64,000 bases of DNA from contig PWER01000116.1 of assembly GCA_003553565.1 (NCBI GenBank), positions 1-64,000 of the forward strand. Reading direction: 5' to 3'. The notes under the pieces are model-generated. The model worked only from the letters and a program-made list of their open reading frames with translations, searched no databases and was not told where the DNA came from. Position 1 is the stretch's first letter, and every line of letters begins with the position of its first letter. Shown here piece after piece: positions 57,191 through 64,000 of this stretch. A program made the position numbers and the translations under genes. This stretch comes from Nitriliruptoria bacterium (GTDB taxonomy: Bacteria > Actinomycetota > Nitriliruptoria > Euzebyales > Egibacteraceae).

Positions 57191-58102
57191 CTAGCCGACG
57201 ACGAGGTCGAGGTCCACCGGTGGCGGGGCCTGGGTCAGCGCCGGCACGGCCAGGGCGTCGATGCCGGTTGCGGCGAGCTCGGGTGCCGACTGCGGGGTGC
57301 TGACGCCGGCGGCCTCGACCAGCACCGTCTGGGGCCAGCGCCGGCAGCGCACGACCGCCTCGGCGAGATCGTCGACGACCAGGCCGAGGCAGCGCACCTC
57401 GCGGGCCCCGGCAGCGAGCGCCGCGTCGAGCTCGTCGAGGTCGTCGACCTCGACCACGACGGGCAGCTGGCGCCGGTCGGTCAGGGCCTGCAGCGTCGCG
57501 GGGCCGATGCCGCCCATGAGGTCGATGTGGGTGCGCTCGACGATCAGCGCGTCCTCGCGGCCCATCCGGTGGTCGTGGCCCCCGCCGGCGACCACCGCGG
57601 CCCGCTGGAGGGCCCGCAGCCCCGGCAGCGTCGCCCGCGTGCCACGGATCGCCACGCCGGTGCCGGCCACAGCGTCGACATAGCGACGCGTCAGCGTGGC
57701 CACGGCCAGGGCCTGGCCCAGCAGGTTGCGGGCCGCCCGAGCCCCGCTGACCAGCGCGCGCACGGGTCCTTCGAGGGTGGCGAGCGCCTCGCCGGGCAGC
57801 ACCCGGTCCCCATCGACCACGTGCGGGGTGACGGTCACGTCCCGGTCGACCGCCGCGTAGACGGGGGCCAGCGCGTCCATGCCGGCCACGACCCCGTCGG
57901 AGCGGGCAGCCAGCGCCAGGCGCGTGGGCACCTCGGCGGGCAGCGTCGCCACCGCGGTGAGGTCGCCGAGCTCGTCGTCGTCGCCGAGGTGGTCGGCCTC
58001 CAGCAGCGCGGAGCCGAGGTCCTCGGCGACCGCCGCGCGGGCCAGCGCCGCGAGCGCGGAGGCGCCGGCGGCGTCGGCGCCGTCGGCGCCGGCAGCGCTC
58101 AC
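57191..58102 (-). CDS. NadC-like (quinolinate phosphoribosyltransferase family) protein with altered active site
   Basis: A 303-residue homologue of NadC, which makes nicotinate mononucleotide from quinolinate and PRPP. The fold motifs are present: [52 protein letters not shown] and a [12 protein letters not shown] end. However, the family's DTRKT reads GTRAT (Ala157), EKYAV reads QRAAV, LIKDNH reads LIVERTH (Val188), the LLDN aspartate region reads CLGL, and ESSGG reads EAAGV. His178 and Arg179 are kept. It lies where nadB-nadC often sits before coaX, but nadB is missing. The family is sure; the reaction is doubtful. Confidence 0.75.
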   Translation of the reverse strand: MSAAGADGADAAGASALAALARAAVAEDLGSALLEADHLGDDDELGDLTAVATLPAEVPTRLALAARSDGVVAGMDALAPVYAAVDRDVTVTPHVVDGDRVLPGEALATLEGPVRALVSGARAARNLLGQALAVATLTRRYVDAVAGTGVAIRGTRATLPGLRALQRAAVVAGGGHDHRMGREDALIVERTHIDLMGGIGPATLQALTDRRQLPVVVEVDDLDELDAALAAGAREVRCLGLVVDDLAEAVVRCRRWPQTVLVEAAGVSTPQSAPELAATGIDALAVPALTQAPPPVDLDLVVG

Positions 58103-58497
58103 GCCCGCACCGCCTCGGGGGTGATCGTGGCGGCGGTCTCGGACCCGGACAGGTGGCCGCGGTTGTCGGCGTCGCAGTGCACCACGCGCGGGACGTGGCC
58201 GGCGGCCTCGGCCTCGTCGTAGGTGGCGTAGGAGATGACGATCACCGTGTCACCGGGGTGGACCAGGTGCGCGGCGGCACCGTTGACGCACACCTCCCCG
58301 GCGCCGCGGGCACCGGCGATCACGTAGGTCTCGAGGCGGGCGCCGTTGGTGACGTCGACCACCTGCACGCGCTCGTGGGGCAGGAGGTCGGCGAGCTCCA
58401 TGAGCTCGGGGTCCAGGGTGAGCGAGCCCATGTAGTGGAGGTCGGCTGCGGTCACCGTGGCCCGGTGGAGCTTGGACTTCATCAGGGTGCGCTGCAT
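58099..58497 (-). CDS. panD: Aspartate 1-decarboxylase proenzyme
   Basis: A 132-residue pyruvoyl enzyme making beta-alanine for pantothenate. The self-cleavage site is YMGSL, with Gly24-Ser25 as the processed bond. [10 protein letters not shown] and [20 protein letters not shown] are intact. AGGAG lies 5 nt before the ATG at 58497. It overlaps the NadC-like gene by 4 bp and is the first gene of the panD-nadC-coaX operon. Confidence 0.95.
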   Translation of the reverse strand: MQRTLMKSKLHRATVTAADLHYMGSLTLDPELMELADLLPHERVQVVDVTNGARLETYVIAGARGAGEVCVNGAAAHLVHPGDTVIVISYATYDEAEAAGHVPRVVHCDADNRGHLSGSETAATITPEAVRA

Positions 58498-58580
58498 GGC
58501 GGCTCCTGTCGCGTGTCGGCCCGCGCGCTCGGCGGGTCCAACCGGGACAGCCACAGGGTACGCACGGGGGCGGGGGCTCG

Positions 58581-58663
58581 CGAGCGTGCTGGGGCCGGGG
58601 CGGGCGAGCGCGCTGGGGCCGGGGCGCGCGAGCGTGCTGGGGCCGGGGCGCGCGAGCGCGCGG
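58581..58663. repeat. 24-bp tandem repeat between panD and the DUF2520 gene
   Basis: Three 24-bp units beginning CGAGCGTGCTGGGGCC or CGAGCGCGCTGGGGCC at 58581-58604, 58605-58628 and 58629-58652, plus a partial unit to 58663. They alternate T/C at one position. They sit in the divergent promoter gap of panD (-) and the DUF2520 gene (+). Confidence 0.9.
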
Positions 58664-58692
58664 TGGCTGCCGGCGTGCGAGGGTGGCCGGTG

Positions 58693-59814
58693 ATGCACCC
58701 ACCCTCATCGGACCCCGACCCGGGCGCCGAGCCCGGCACTGACCCGGGCGCTGGGCATGACGCTGGGCGTGGCGCTGGGGCGGGCCCCGGCGCCGACCCG
58801 GGCGCCGAGACGACCCCCGAGCCGAGCCTGCCGCCCTCCCGCGACCGCGCCCGTCAGCTGCGCACGGCCAGCGGGGTGCGCGCCGACGATCCCGATCCGC
58901 GCGCGGTGACCGTGATCGGCCCGGGGCGCGTGGGCACCGCGGTGGCGCTCGCGCTGCGCGATGCCGGCCACCGCATCGTCGGCGTCGCCGGGCGCGGCGA
59001 GGCCTCGCTGGCGGCCTTCGCCGAGCGCTTCCCCGAGGCCGCCCAGGGCTCGCCGGCGCAGGTGTGCCCGCTTGCCGGGCTGGTGGTGGTGGCGGTGGCC
59101 GACGACGCGCTGCCCGAGGTGGTGCGCGCCGCGGCCCGCGACGATGCGGTGGTGCCCGGCAGCCGCTGGGTGCACGTGTCGGGCGCCCACGGGCTCGACG
59201 TGCTGCGTCCGGCGCGCCTGGCCGGCGCCCGGACCGCCGCGGTGCACCCGGCCCAGACGTTCCCCGACGCTGACGCCGGGCGCGAGGCGCTGCCGGGCAC
59301 CGCCTGGGCGGTCACCGCCGACGGGGACGACCTCGGCTGGGCGAGCGTGCTCGTCGGCGACCTGCGTGGCACGCCGGTGGCGGTCGCCGACGACCGCCGC
59401 GGCCTGTACCACGCGGGCCTGACGGTGGGCTCGAACGCCACGACGGGGGTGGTCAGCCTCGCGCGCGAGCTGCTGAAGGGCGCCGGGGTGGACGACCCGA
59501 TGCCGTTCCTGTCGCCGATCGCGCTGCGCTCGGCCGAGGGCGGCGCCCAGCGCGGCGTCGCGGCGCTGACCGGGCCGGTGCGCCGCGGCGACGCCGGCAC
59601 GGTGGCCACCCACCTCGAGGAGCTCGAGCGCGACTGGCCCGAGGCCGCCGGCGTCTACCGCGCGCTGGCCCAGATGCTGCTGACCCAGTCGCGGCGCGCC
59701 GGCCTCGATCCCGAGCTCGCACAGGCGGTGCAGCGGGTCCTCGATGAGCAGGGCCTCGGCGATGACGAGGGCGAGGGCGGGGAAGGCGCGGCGGGAGCCA
59801 GCGCCGACGAGTGA
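58693..59814 (+). CDS. Rossmann-like and DUF2520 domain protein
   Basis: A protein of up to 373 residues. After a low-complexity Gly/Asp/Pro/Ala start (residues 1-55, [20 protein letters not shown]), a Rossmann-like NAD(P)-binding domain begins ([32 protein letters not shown]), followed by the DUF2520 helical domain ([30 protein letters not shown]). Such proteins resemble ketopantoate reductase and are often found next to panC. Here the gene is on the plus strand between minus-strand panC and panD. The true start may lie later than 58693, since the first 55 residues carry no family signal. Confidence 0.78.
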   Translation: MHPPSSDPDPGAEPGTDPGAGHDAGRGAGAGPGADPGAETTPEPSLPPSRDRARQLRTASGVRADDPDPRAVTVIGPGRVGTAVALALRDAGHRIVGVAGRGEASLAAFAERFPEAAQGSPAQVCPLAGLVVVAVADDALPEVVRAAARDDAVVPGSRWVHVSGAHGLDVLRPARLAGARTAAVHPAQTFPDADAGREALPGTAWAVTADGDDLGWASVLVGDLRGTPVAVADDRRGLYHAGLTVGSNATTGVVSLARELLKGAGVDDPMPFLSPIALRSAEGGAQRGVAALTGPVRRGDAGTVATHLEELERDWPEAAGVYRALAQMLLTQSRRAGLDPELAQAVQRVLDEQGLGDDEGEGGEGAAGASADE

Positions 59815-59905
59815 CCGGCCGGTCGCGCCGCATGCCCGCGCGCGGGCGCCCGCGCCGCCCCTCTCACCACCGCTTCGTCCCCTCCCCCGCCGTGTTCGCG
59901 GCCGG

Positions 59906-60008
59906 TGTGTCGGTGACCGGTCACCTGCCGATGTTGACGCGACACAGCTCGGCGGCGAACGCGGCGGTGTGTCGTGGTCGGATCACCTGGGGCGTGGACC
60001 ACGACACA
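59906..60008. other. Cluster of alternating inverted motifs in the DUF2520-panC gap
   Basis: The 319-bp gap 59815-60133 holds no gene I can support. It contains four alternating copies of TGTGTCG: forward at 59906-59912, inverted at 59940-59946, forward at 59968-59974, and inverted at 60002-60008. The last two extend to perfect 12-bp arms (59968-59979 and 59997-60008) around a 17-nt loop. A 14-bp perfect palindrome, GGTGACCGGTCACC, overlaps the first copy's end (59912-59925). It may terminate both convergent genes or bind a protein. Confidence 0.85.
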
Positions 60009-60133
60009 GCAGCCGGGAAGGGTGGGTGACCGCGGGGGGCCGATGACCGGGCAGGCGGCCGGGAGGGACGGGTGACGCGGCGCCCTGGGGTCTCCACGAC
60101 CAGCCCTGGCCACGCGGCAGCGCCGCGCCGGGC

Positions 60134-61000
60134 TCACCCCGCCGCGGCGACCGCGGGCAGCGCGACGTTGTCGATCAGGCGGGTCGGCGACTCGCGCGGG
60201 CCGGCCCACACCGCCGCCAGGGCCCGCGCCGGGCCGGCCACGCGGCCGTGCAGCGGCGCGAGCGTGTCGGGGTCGGCGATCTCGGCGTAGTCGCACGTCA
60301 CGCCCTGGGCTGCCTCGAGCGCACCGGCGAGCCGGGTCCGCGCCGCGTCGGCGTCGCCGTCCCACGCCGCCGCGACGTCGCCCAGCGCGCGGGGCAGCGC
60401 GAGCGCGCGGTCGCGCTCGGCTGCGGACAGGTAGGCGTTGCGGCTGGACAGGGCGAGGCCGTCGGCGTCGCGCACGATCGGGCAGGCCACGACCTCGCCG
60501 GGCAGCGCGAGATCGGCGACGAGCCGGCGGATGACGCACAGCTGCTGGTAGTCCTTCTCGCCGAAGTAGGCGCGGTCGGGCTCGGCCACGGCCACCAGCT
60601 TGGTCACGATGGTCGCCACGCCGTCGAAGTGGCCGGGGCGCGAGGCGCCCTCGAGGTGCTCGGTGAGCCCGGCGACGTGGACGGTGGTGGCGGCAGCAGT
60701 CGGGGTGAACGTCGCGGCGTCGGGGGCGAACAGCACGTGGGCGCCGTGGTCGGCCAGCCGGCGAGCGTCGCCGTCGAGGTCGCGCGGATAGGTCTCGTAG
60801 TCCTCGCCGGGGCCGAACTGCAGCGGGTTCACGAACACGCTGACCACCACGAGGTCGCAGTCCGACCGCGCGTGGTCCACCAGCGACAGGTGCCCGGCGT
60901 GCAGCGCCCCCATGGTGGGCACCAGCCCGACGGTGGCGCCGCGGGCGCGGGCGGTGCGCACCGCGGTGCGCAGGTCCTCGGCACGGGTCTCGGTCCGCAT
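60134..61000 (-). CDS. panC: Pantothenate synthetase
   Basis: A 288-residue ligase joining pantoate and beta-alanine with ATP. Seen: VPTMGALHAGHLSLV (the HIGH-like motif), SVFVNPLQFGPGEDYETYPR, AYFGEKDYQQL and SSRNAYLS. A GTG at 61027 would add nine residues, but a TACCGT box (61014-61009) ends 8 nt before the ATG at 61000. A leaderless start there is likely, and the family fold starts close to it. Confidence 0.93.
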   Translation of the reverse strand: MRTETRAEDLRTAVRTARARGATVGLVPTMGALHAGHLSLVDHARSDCDLVVVSVFVNPLQFGPGEDYETYPRDLDGDARRLADHGAHVLFAPDAATFTPTAAATTVHVAGLTEHLEGASRPGHFDGVATIVTKLVAVAEPDRAYFGEKDYQQLCVIRRLVADLALPGEVVACPIVRDADGLALSSRNAYLSAAERDRALALPRALGDVAAAWDGDADAARTRLAGALEAAQGVTCDYAEIADPDTLAPLHGRVAGPARALAAVWAGPRESPTRLIDNVALPAVAAAG

Positions 61001-61048
61001 CGCCGTGGACGGTAGCGCCGCGCTCACCGGCGCACGCCGCGGCGACCC

Positions 61049-61612
61049 CTAGGCGGTGCGCGGCGCGCGGACCTGGCGCCCGATCATGGTCACCCCATCG
61101 ATGGGCGCCAGCGGGGGGATCAGCTGGGTCAGCGGCGTGCCGTCGGGCAGCGTCCAGCCGGGCGCCACCTCGATGAGCGGCACCAGGGCGAAGGCCCGCT
61201 CGGCCAGGCGCGGATGCGGGATCTCGACGCGGGGCAGGCGCACGATCCGCTGCTCGTACAGCAGCACGTCCACGTCGATGCGCCGAGGCCCCCAGCGCAC
61301 CTCGCGCACACGGCCGAGCCGCGACTCGACGCGCAGGCCGGCCCGCAGCAGCCCGACCGGCCCGAGCCGCGCGCGCACCCGCACCGCGCAGTTGAGGAAC
61401 GCCTCCTGCGCCGGCCCGCCCACCGGATCGGTCTCGTAGATGCTGGACACGTCCTCGACGGTCACGCCGCGCACCGCGCCGAGGCCGTTGACCGCGCGCT
61501 GCAGGTTGGCCAGCCGATCTCCGACGTTGGAGCCCAGCCCGAGGAAGGCCACGCGCTCGCCGCTCACGAGCGCGCTCGGCAGGCCGGGCAGCGGCGGGCC
61601 GACGCCGATCAC
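61049..61612 (-). CDS. folK: 2-amino-4-hydroxy-6-hydroxymethyldihydropteridine pyrophosphokinase (HPPK)
   Basis: A 187-residue folate enzyme that transfers diphosphate from ATP to the pterin alcohol. Seen: FLGLGSNVGDRLANLQRAV, TDPVGGPAQEAFLNCAVRV, WGPRRIDVDVLLYE with the two metal-binding aspartates, and IPHPRLAERAFALVPL. The GTG at 61612 overlaps the folB stop by 4 bp. Confidence 0.93.
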   Translation of the reverse strand: MIGVGPPLPGLPSALVSGERVAFLGLGSNVGDRLANLQRAVNGLGAVRGVTVEDVSSIYETDPVGGPAQEAFLNCAVRVRARLGPVGLLRAGLRVESRLGRVREVRWGPRRIDVDVLLYEQRIVRLPRVEIPHPRLAERAFALVPLIEVAPGWTLPDGTPLTQLIPPLAPIDGVTMIGRQVRAPRTA

Positions 61613-62013
61613 GGCCGCGGCCCCGCACCGACCGCGGCCCCGGTGCCCTGGCCGGGCTCGCGGCGCAGGTGCACGGCCACCTCGTCCAGGCGCACCGTCA
61701 CCGGCGCGTGCGGCTTGGCCACACGCACCTCCACCGCGCTGACCCCCTCCTCGGCGAGCGCCAGGTCGGCGAGGTGGCCGGCCAGCGCCTCGATCAGGTC
61801 GAAGCGGGTGTCGGAGACCACCTGCTGGACGCGGGCGGCGAGCGCGCCGTAGTCCACCGTGTGCGCCAGGTCGTCGGTGGCCGCAGCGGGTCCGAGGTCG
61901 CGCTCGACGACGAGGTCGACCACGAACGTCTGACCGTCCCGGGCCTCGTCGGGCAGCACGCCGTGGTAGCCGTAGGCGCGGATGCCGCGCAGCTCGATGC
62001 GGTCGGCGGGCAT
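61609..62013 (-). CDS. folB: Dihydroneopterin aldolase
   Basis: A 134-residue enzyme of the tunnelling fold that cleaves dihydroneopterin. Seen: RIELRGIRAYGYHGVLPDEARDGQ and the lysine in VRVAKPHAPV. Two starts compete: GTG at 62019, which would overlap the upstream stop (GTGA), and ATG at 62013. AGGGGGAG lies 5 nt before the ATG but directly abuts the GTG, so I chose the ATG. Confidence 0.92.
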   Translation of the reverse strand: MPADRIELRGIRAYGYHGVLPDEARDGQTFVVDLVVERDLGPAAATDDLAHTVDYGALAARVQQVVSDTRFDLIEALAGHLADLALAEEGVSAVEVRVAKPHAPVTVRLDEVAVHLRREPGQGTGAAVGAGPRP

Positions 62014-62015
62014 CG

Positions 62016-62450
62016 TCACTCCCCCTCGCTGACGTCGCGGCGCAGCACCGGCGAGGCGTGGTGGGTCAGCAGCACCCACCCGCGCTGCGGGTCGCGGACG
62101 AACACGTTGGTGGCCACCGCGCGGGCCGCGCCGAGGTGATCGTCGTGACCGGCGTCGGAGAGGATGTTCTCGGTGCAGGTGACCACACCGGCGTCGGGGC
62201 CGAGCACCTCGGCGTGCTCGTCGGTGACGATGAACTGCAGGTACTCGGTGTTGGCGAAGATCGCCGCCCACGAGCGGCGCACCCGCGGCCAGCCGGTGAC
62301 CATCTCGGCGCCGGGGTGCACGCACGAGGCGGACTCGGAGTGCGACCACACCGCGCTCATGACATCCAGGTCCAGCGACTCGAAGCCCTCGTAGAAGCGG
62401 GCGTTGGCCGCGAGCAGCTCGTCGTGCGCCTCGTCGCCGGTCGCGCTCAC
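62016..62450 (-). CDS. NTF2-like/SnoaL-like (DUF4440) protein in the folate operon
   Basis: A 144-residue protein with the cone-shaped NTF2 fold: an N-terminal helix (LLAANARFYEGFESLDLDVMSAVWS), then CVHPGAEMVTGWPRVRRSW and beta strands to the end. The pattern resembles ketosteroid-isomerase-like and CaMKII-association-domain proteins. It lies between folP and folB, with the GTG start overlapping folP by 4 bp (GTGA). That links its expression to folate synthesis, but its role is unknown; a pterin-handling function is possible. Confidence 0.78.
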   Translation of the reverse strand: MSATGDEAHDELLAANARFYEGFESLDLDVMSAVWSHSESASCVHPGAEMVTGWPRVRRSWAAIFANTEYLQFIVTDEHAEVLGPDAGVVTCTENILSDAGHDDHLGAARAVATNVFVRDPQRGWVLLTHHASPVLRRDVSEGE

Positions 62451-63346
62451 GACTGCGGCTCCGTCGACGGCCCAGCGAAGTGCTCGCACAGCGCGGCGGC
62501 CACCGTCACCGCGCGGACGGTCTCGCGGACGTCGTGGACGCGCAGGACCGCCGCGCCGGCCAGCGTCGCTGCCGTCGCCGCGGCGAGGCTGCCCTCCAGG
62601 CGCGCGTCCACGTCCCCCTGGTCGAGCAGCGCGCCGAGGAACGACTTGCGGGAGGCGCCCACCAGCACCGGCTGGCCGAGCCCGACCAGCACGTCCAGGG
62701 ATGCCAGCAGCGCCAGGTTGTGCTCGGGTGCCTTGGCGAAGCCGATCCCCGGGTCGATCACGACGTGCTCGGCGGGGATGCCGGCGGCAACGCAGCGCTC
62801 GAGCCCCTCGACGAGGCGGTCGCGCACCTCGGCGACGACGTCGTCGTAGACCGCCCGCTGCCTCATGTCGGCCGGGGTGCCGCGCATGTGCATCAGCACG
62901 TACCCGGCGCCTGCCTGTGCGGTGACGGCGAGGAGCTCGTCGTCGCGGGCGGCGAACACGTCGTTGACGATGCTCGCGCCGGCGTCCAGCGCGGCGCGAG
63001 CGACCTCGGCCTTGGTGGTGTCGATCGAGACCACTGCGCCCTCGGCGGCTAGCCCGGCCACGACCGGCTCGACGCGGGCGAGCTCCTCGTGGGCCGGCAC
63101 CGGCTCGGCTCCGGGGCGGGTCGACTCGCCGCCGACGTCGAGCAGGTCGGCGCCCTCGGCGAGCAGGCGGCGGCCGTGGGCGATCGCGGCCTCGGGGTGG
63201 CCCTCGGGGTAGAGCTGGCCGCCGTCGGAGAACGAGTCAGGGGTGACGTTGACGATGCCCATCACCAGCGGGCGCCGCGACGGCGTCAGCGTGCGCGTGC
63301 GCGCGTGGACTGCGGGCACCTCGCGCGGGGTATGGGGTGACTGCAT
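62447..63346 (-). CDS. folP: Dihydropteroate synthase
   Basis: A 299-residue TIM-barrel enzyme that condenses the pterin diphosphate with p-aminobenzoate. Seen: MGIVNVTPDSFSDGG, DVGGESTRPGAEPV, SIVNDVFAARD, VLMHMRGTPADM, VIDPGIGFAKAPEHNL and GASRKSFLG. The ATG at 63346 removes a basic upstream extension. The first 25 residues are a variable leader. It follows folE by 40 bp on the same strand. Confidence 0.95.
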   Translation of the reverse strand: MQSPHTPREVPAVHARTRTLTPSRRPLVMGIVNVTPDSFSDGGQLYPEGHPEAAIAHGRRLLAEGADLLDVGGESTRPGAEPVPAHEELARVEPVVAGLAAEGAVVSIDTTKAEVARAALDAGASIVNDVFAARDDELLAVTAQAGAGYVLMHMRGTPADMRQRAVYDDVVAEVRDRLVEGLERCVAAGIPAEHVVIDPGIGFAKAPEHNLALLASLDVLVGLGQPVLVGASRKSFLGALLDQGDVDARLEGSLAAATAATLAGAAVLRVHDVRETVRAVTVAAALCEHFAGPSTEPQS

Positions 63347-63386
63347 GGTGCGGCTCGGCCGGACGGTCGGGCGCGGCGAGCACCGG

Positions 63387-63992
63387 TCAGGTCGAGGACG
63401 AGCCCCGTCCCGTGGCCAGCGCCATCGCCTCCGCGCGCGTGGCTGGGTCGTCGCGCATGATGCCACGCACCGCGCTGGTGACCGTCTGCGCGCCCGGCTT
63501 GCGCACCCCCCGCATGCTCATGCACAGGTGCTCGGCCTCGAGCACGACGATGGCGCCCTTGGGCTCCAGCTGCTCCATCAGCGTGTCGGCCACGGTCGAG
63601 GTGATGCGCTCCTGCAGGTTGGGGCGCTTGGCGACGACGTCGACCAGGCGCGCCAGCTTCGACAGGCCGGTCACCGCACCACTCTCGTTGGGCACATAGC
63701 CGACGTGGGCGCGCCCGATGAACGGGACGAGGTGGTGCTCGCAGATGCTGGCGAAGGGGATGTCGCGGATGAGCACCAGCTCGTCGTGGCCCTCGGCGAA
63801 GGTGACGTCCAGGACGTCACCAGGGTCGACCACCAGGCCGGCGAAGATCTCGTCGTACATGTCGGCCACGCGACCGGGGGTGTCGACGATGCCGGGGTGG
63901 GAGGTGTCGAGCCCGAGACCCTCCAGGAGCAGCCGCACGCCCTCGCGCAGCTTGTCGTGATCGAAGCCGCCCTGTGGGGTGGCGTTGGTCAC
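63387..63992 (-). CDS. folE: GTP cyclohydrolase I
   Basis: A 201-residue type IA GTP cyclohydrolase, the first step of folate synthesis. Seen: zinc ligands in CEHHLVPF and in EHLCMSMRGV, the GTP-binding SKLARLVDVVAKRPNLQERIT, and YVPNESGAVTGLSKL. The GTG at 63992 reads GTGA, consistent with a 4-bp overlap with a gene upstream whose last codons (Trp-Arg-Ser-stop, bases 64000-63989) would lie at the edge; ftsH is usual there. The folE frame also stays open to the edge, so a longer start cannot be excluded. Confidence 0.93.
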   Translation of the reverse strand: MTNATPQGGFDHDKLREGVRLLLEGLGLDTSHPGIVDTPGRVADMYDEIFAGLVVDPGDVLDVTFAEGHDELVLIRDIPFASICEHHLVPFIGRAHVGYVPNESGAVTGLSKLARLVDVVAKRPNLQERITSTVADTLMEQLEPKGAIVVLEAEHLCMSMRGVRKPGAQTVTSAVRGIMRDDPATRAEAMALATGRGSSST

Positions 63993-64000
63993 GAACGCCA

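Overview
The window is a very GC-rich (visibly above 70%) piece of an actinobacterial chromosome. CarD, a RamB-type regulator, NucS/EndoMS, a DUF222-HNH protein, a mycothiol-type DinB enzyme, DisA, ClpC and the ftsH-folE-folP-folB-folK-panC-panD-coaX-lysS-clpC gene order all point to Actinomycetota. Long Asp/Glu-rich linkers in exported and membrane proteins and a large Mrp-type Na+/H+ antiporter operon fit a salt- or alkali-tolerant deep-branching lineage such as Nitriliruptoria/Egibacter/Euzebya. That placement is inference, not something the sequence proves.

Layout. 0-5 kb: CPBP protease, an aldolase-like protein lacking key residues, DUF222-HNH protein and patatin, with several tandem repeats. 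5-8.7 kb: a KhtTU-like K+/H+ antiporter pair, a DinB/maleylpyruvate isomerase-like protein and WrbA. 8.8-12.6 kb: threonine synthase preceded by a clear SAM-I (S-box) riboswitch, a HAD phosphatase and an AI-2E exporter. 12.8-16.9 kb: tRNA-Thr(TGT), isocitrate lyase divergent from its likely regulator RamB, and a RodZ-like protein. 16.9-20.3 kb: rlmB-cysS-ispF plus a degenerate IspD homologue coupled to ispF. 20.3-27.5 kb: a LIV-type ABC importer whose operon carries an acyl-CoA ligase. 27.7-31.8 kb: intact ispD, carD, disA, radA. 31.9-39.5 kb: a ten-gene Mrp/Mnh operon with three antiporter-like large subunits. 39.6-47.8 kb: penicillin acylase family enzyme, YihY protein, MutY, RibD-like reductase, NucS, MFS transporter. 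47.9-64 kb: clpC, lysS, an O-methyltransferase coupled to pyruvate carboxylase, then coenzyme A, NAD-like and folate genes up to folE at the edge.

How the genes work together. aceA and ramB form a regulated glyoxylate-shunt unit, and pyc supplies anaplerosis from pyruvate. panC, panD and coaX feed coenzyme A synthesis; folE, folP, folB and folK feed folate. disA, radA, mutY and nucS are genome maintenance genes. The Mrp operon and the KhtTU pair handle Na+, K+ and H+ balance.

Most notable observations: (1) a structurally complete SAM-I riboswitch on threonine synthase; (2) an IspD relic lacking its catalytic residues in the ancestral ispD position next to ispF, while an intact ispD sits inverted beside carD across a LIV cassette; (3) a NadC homologue that has lost its usual catalytic lysines and aspartate; (4) an intergenic cluster of alternating TGTGTCG motifs between the DUF2520 gene and panC; (5) several likely leaderless genes with a TANNNT box 7-9 nt before the start codon.
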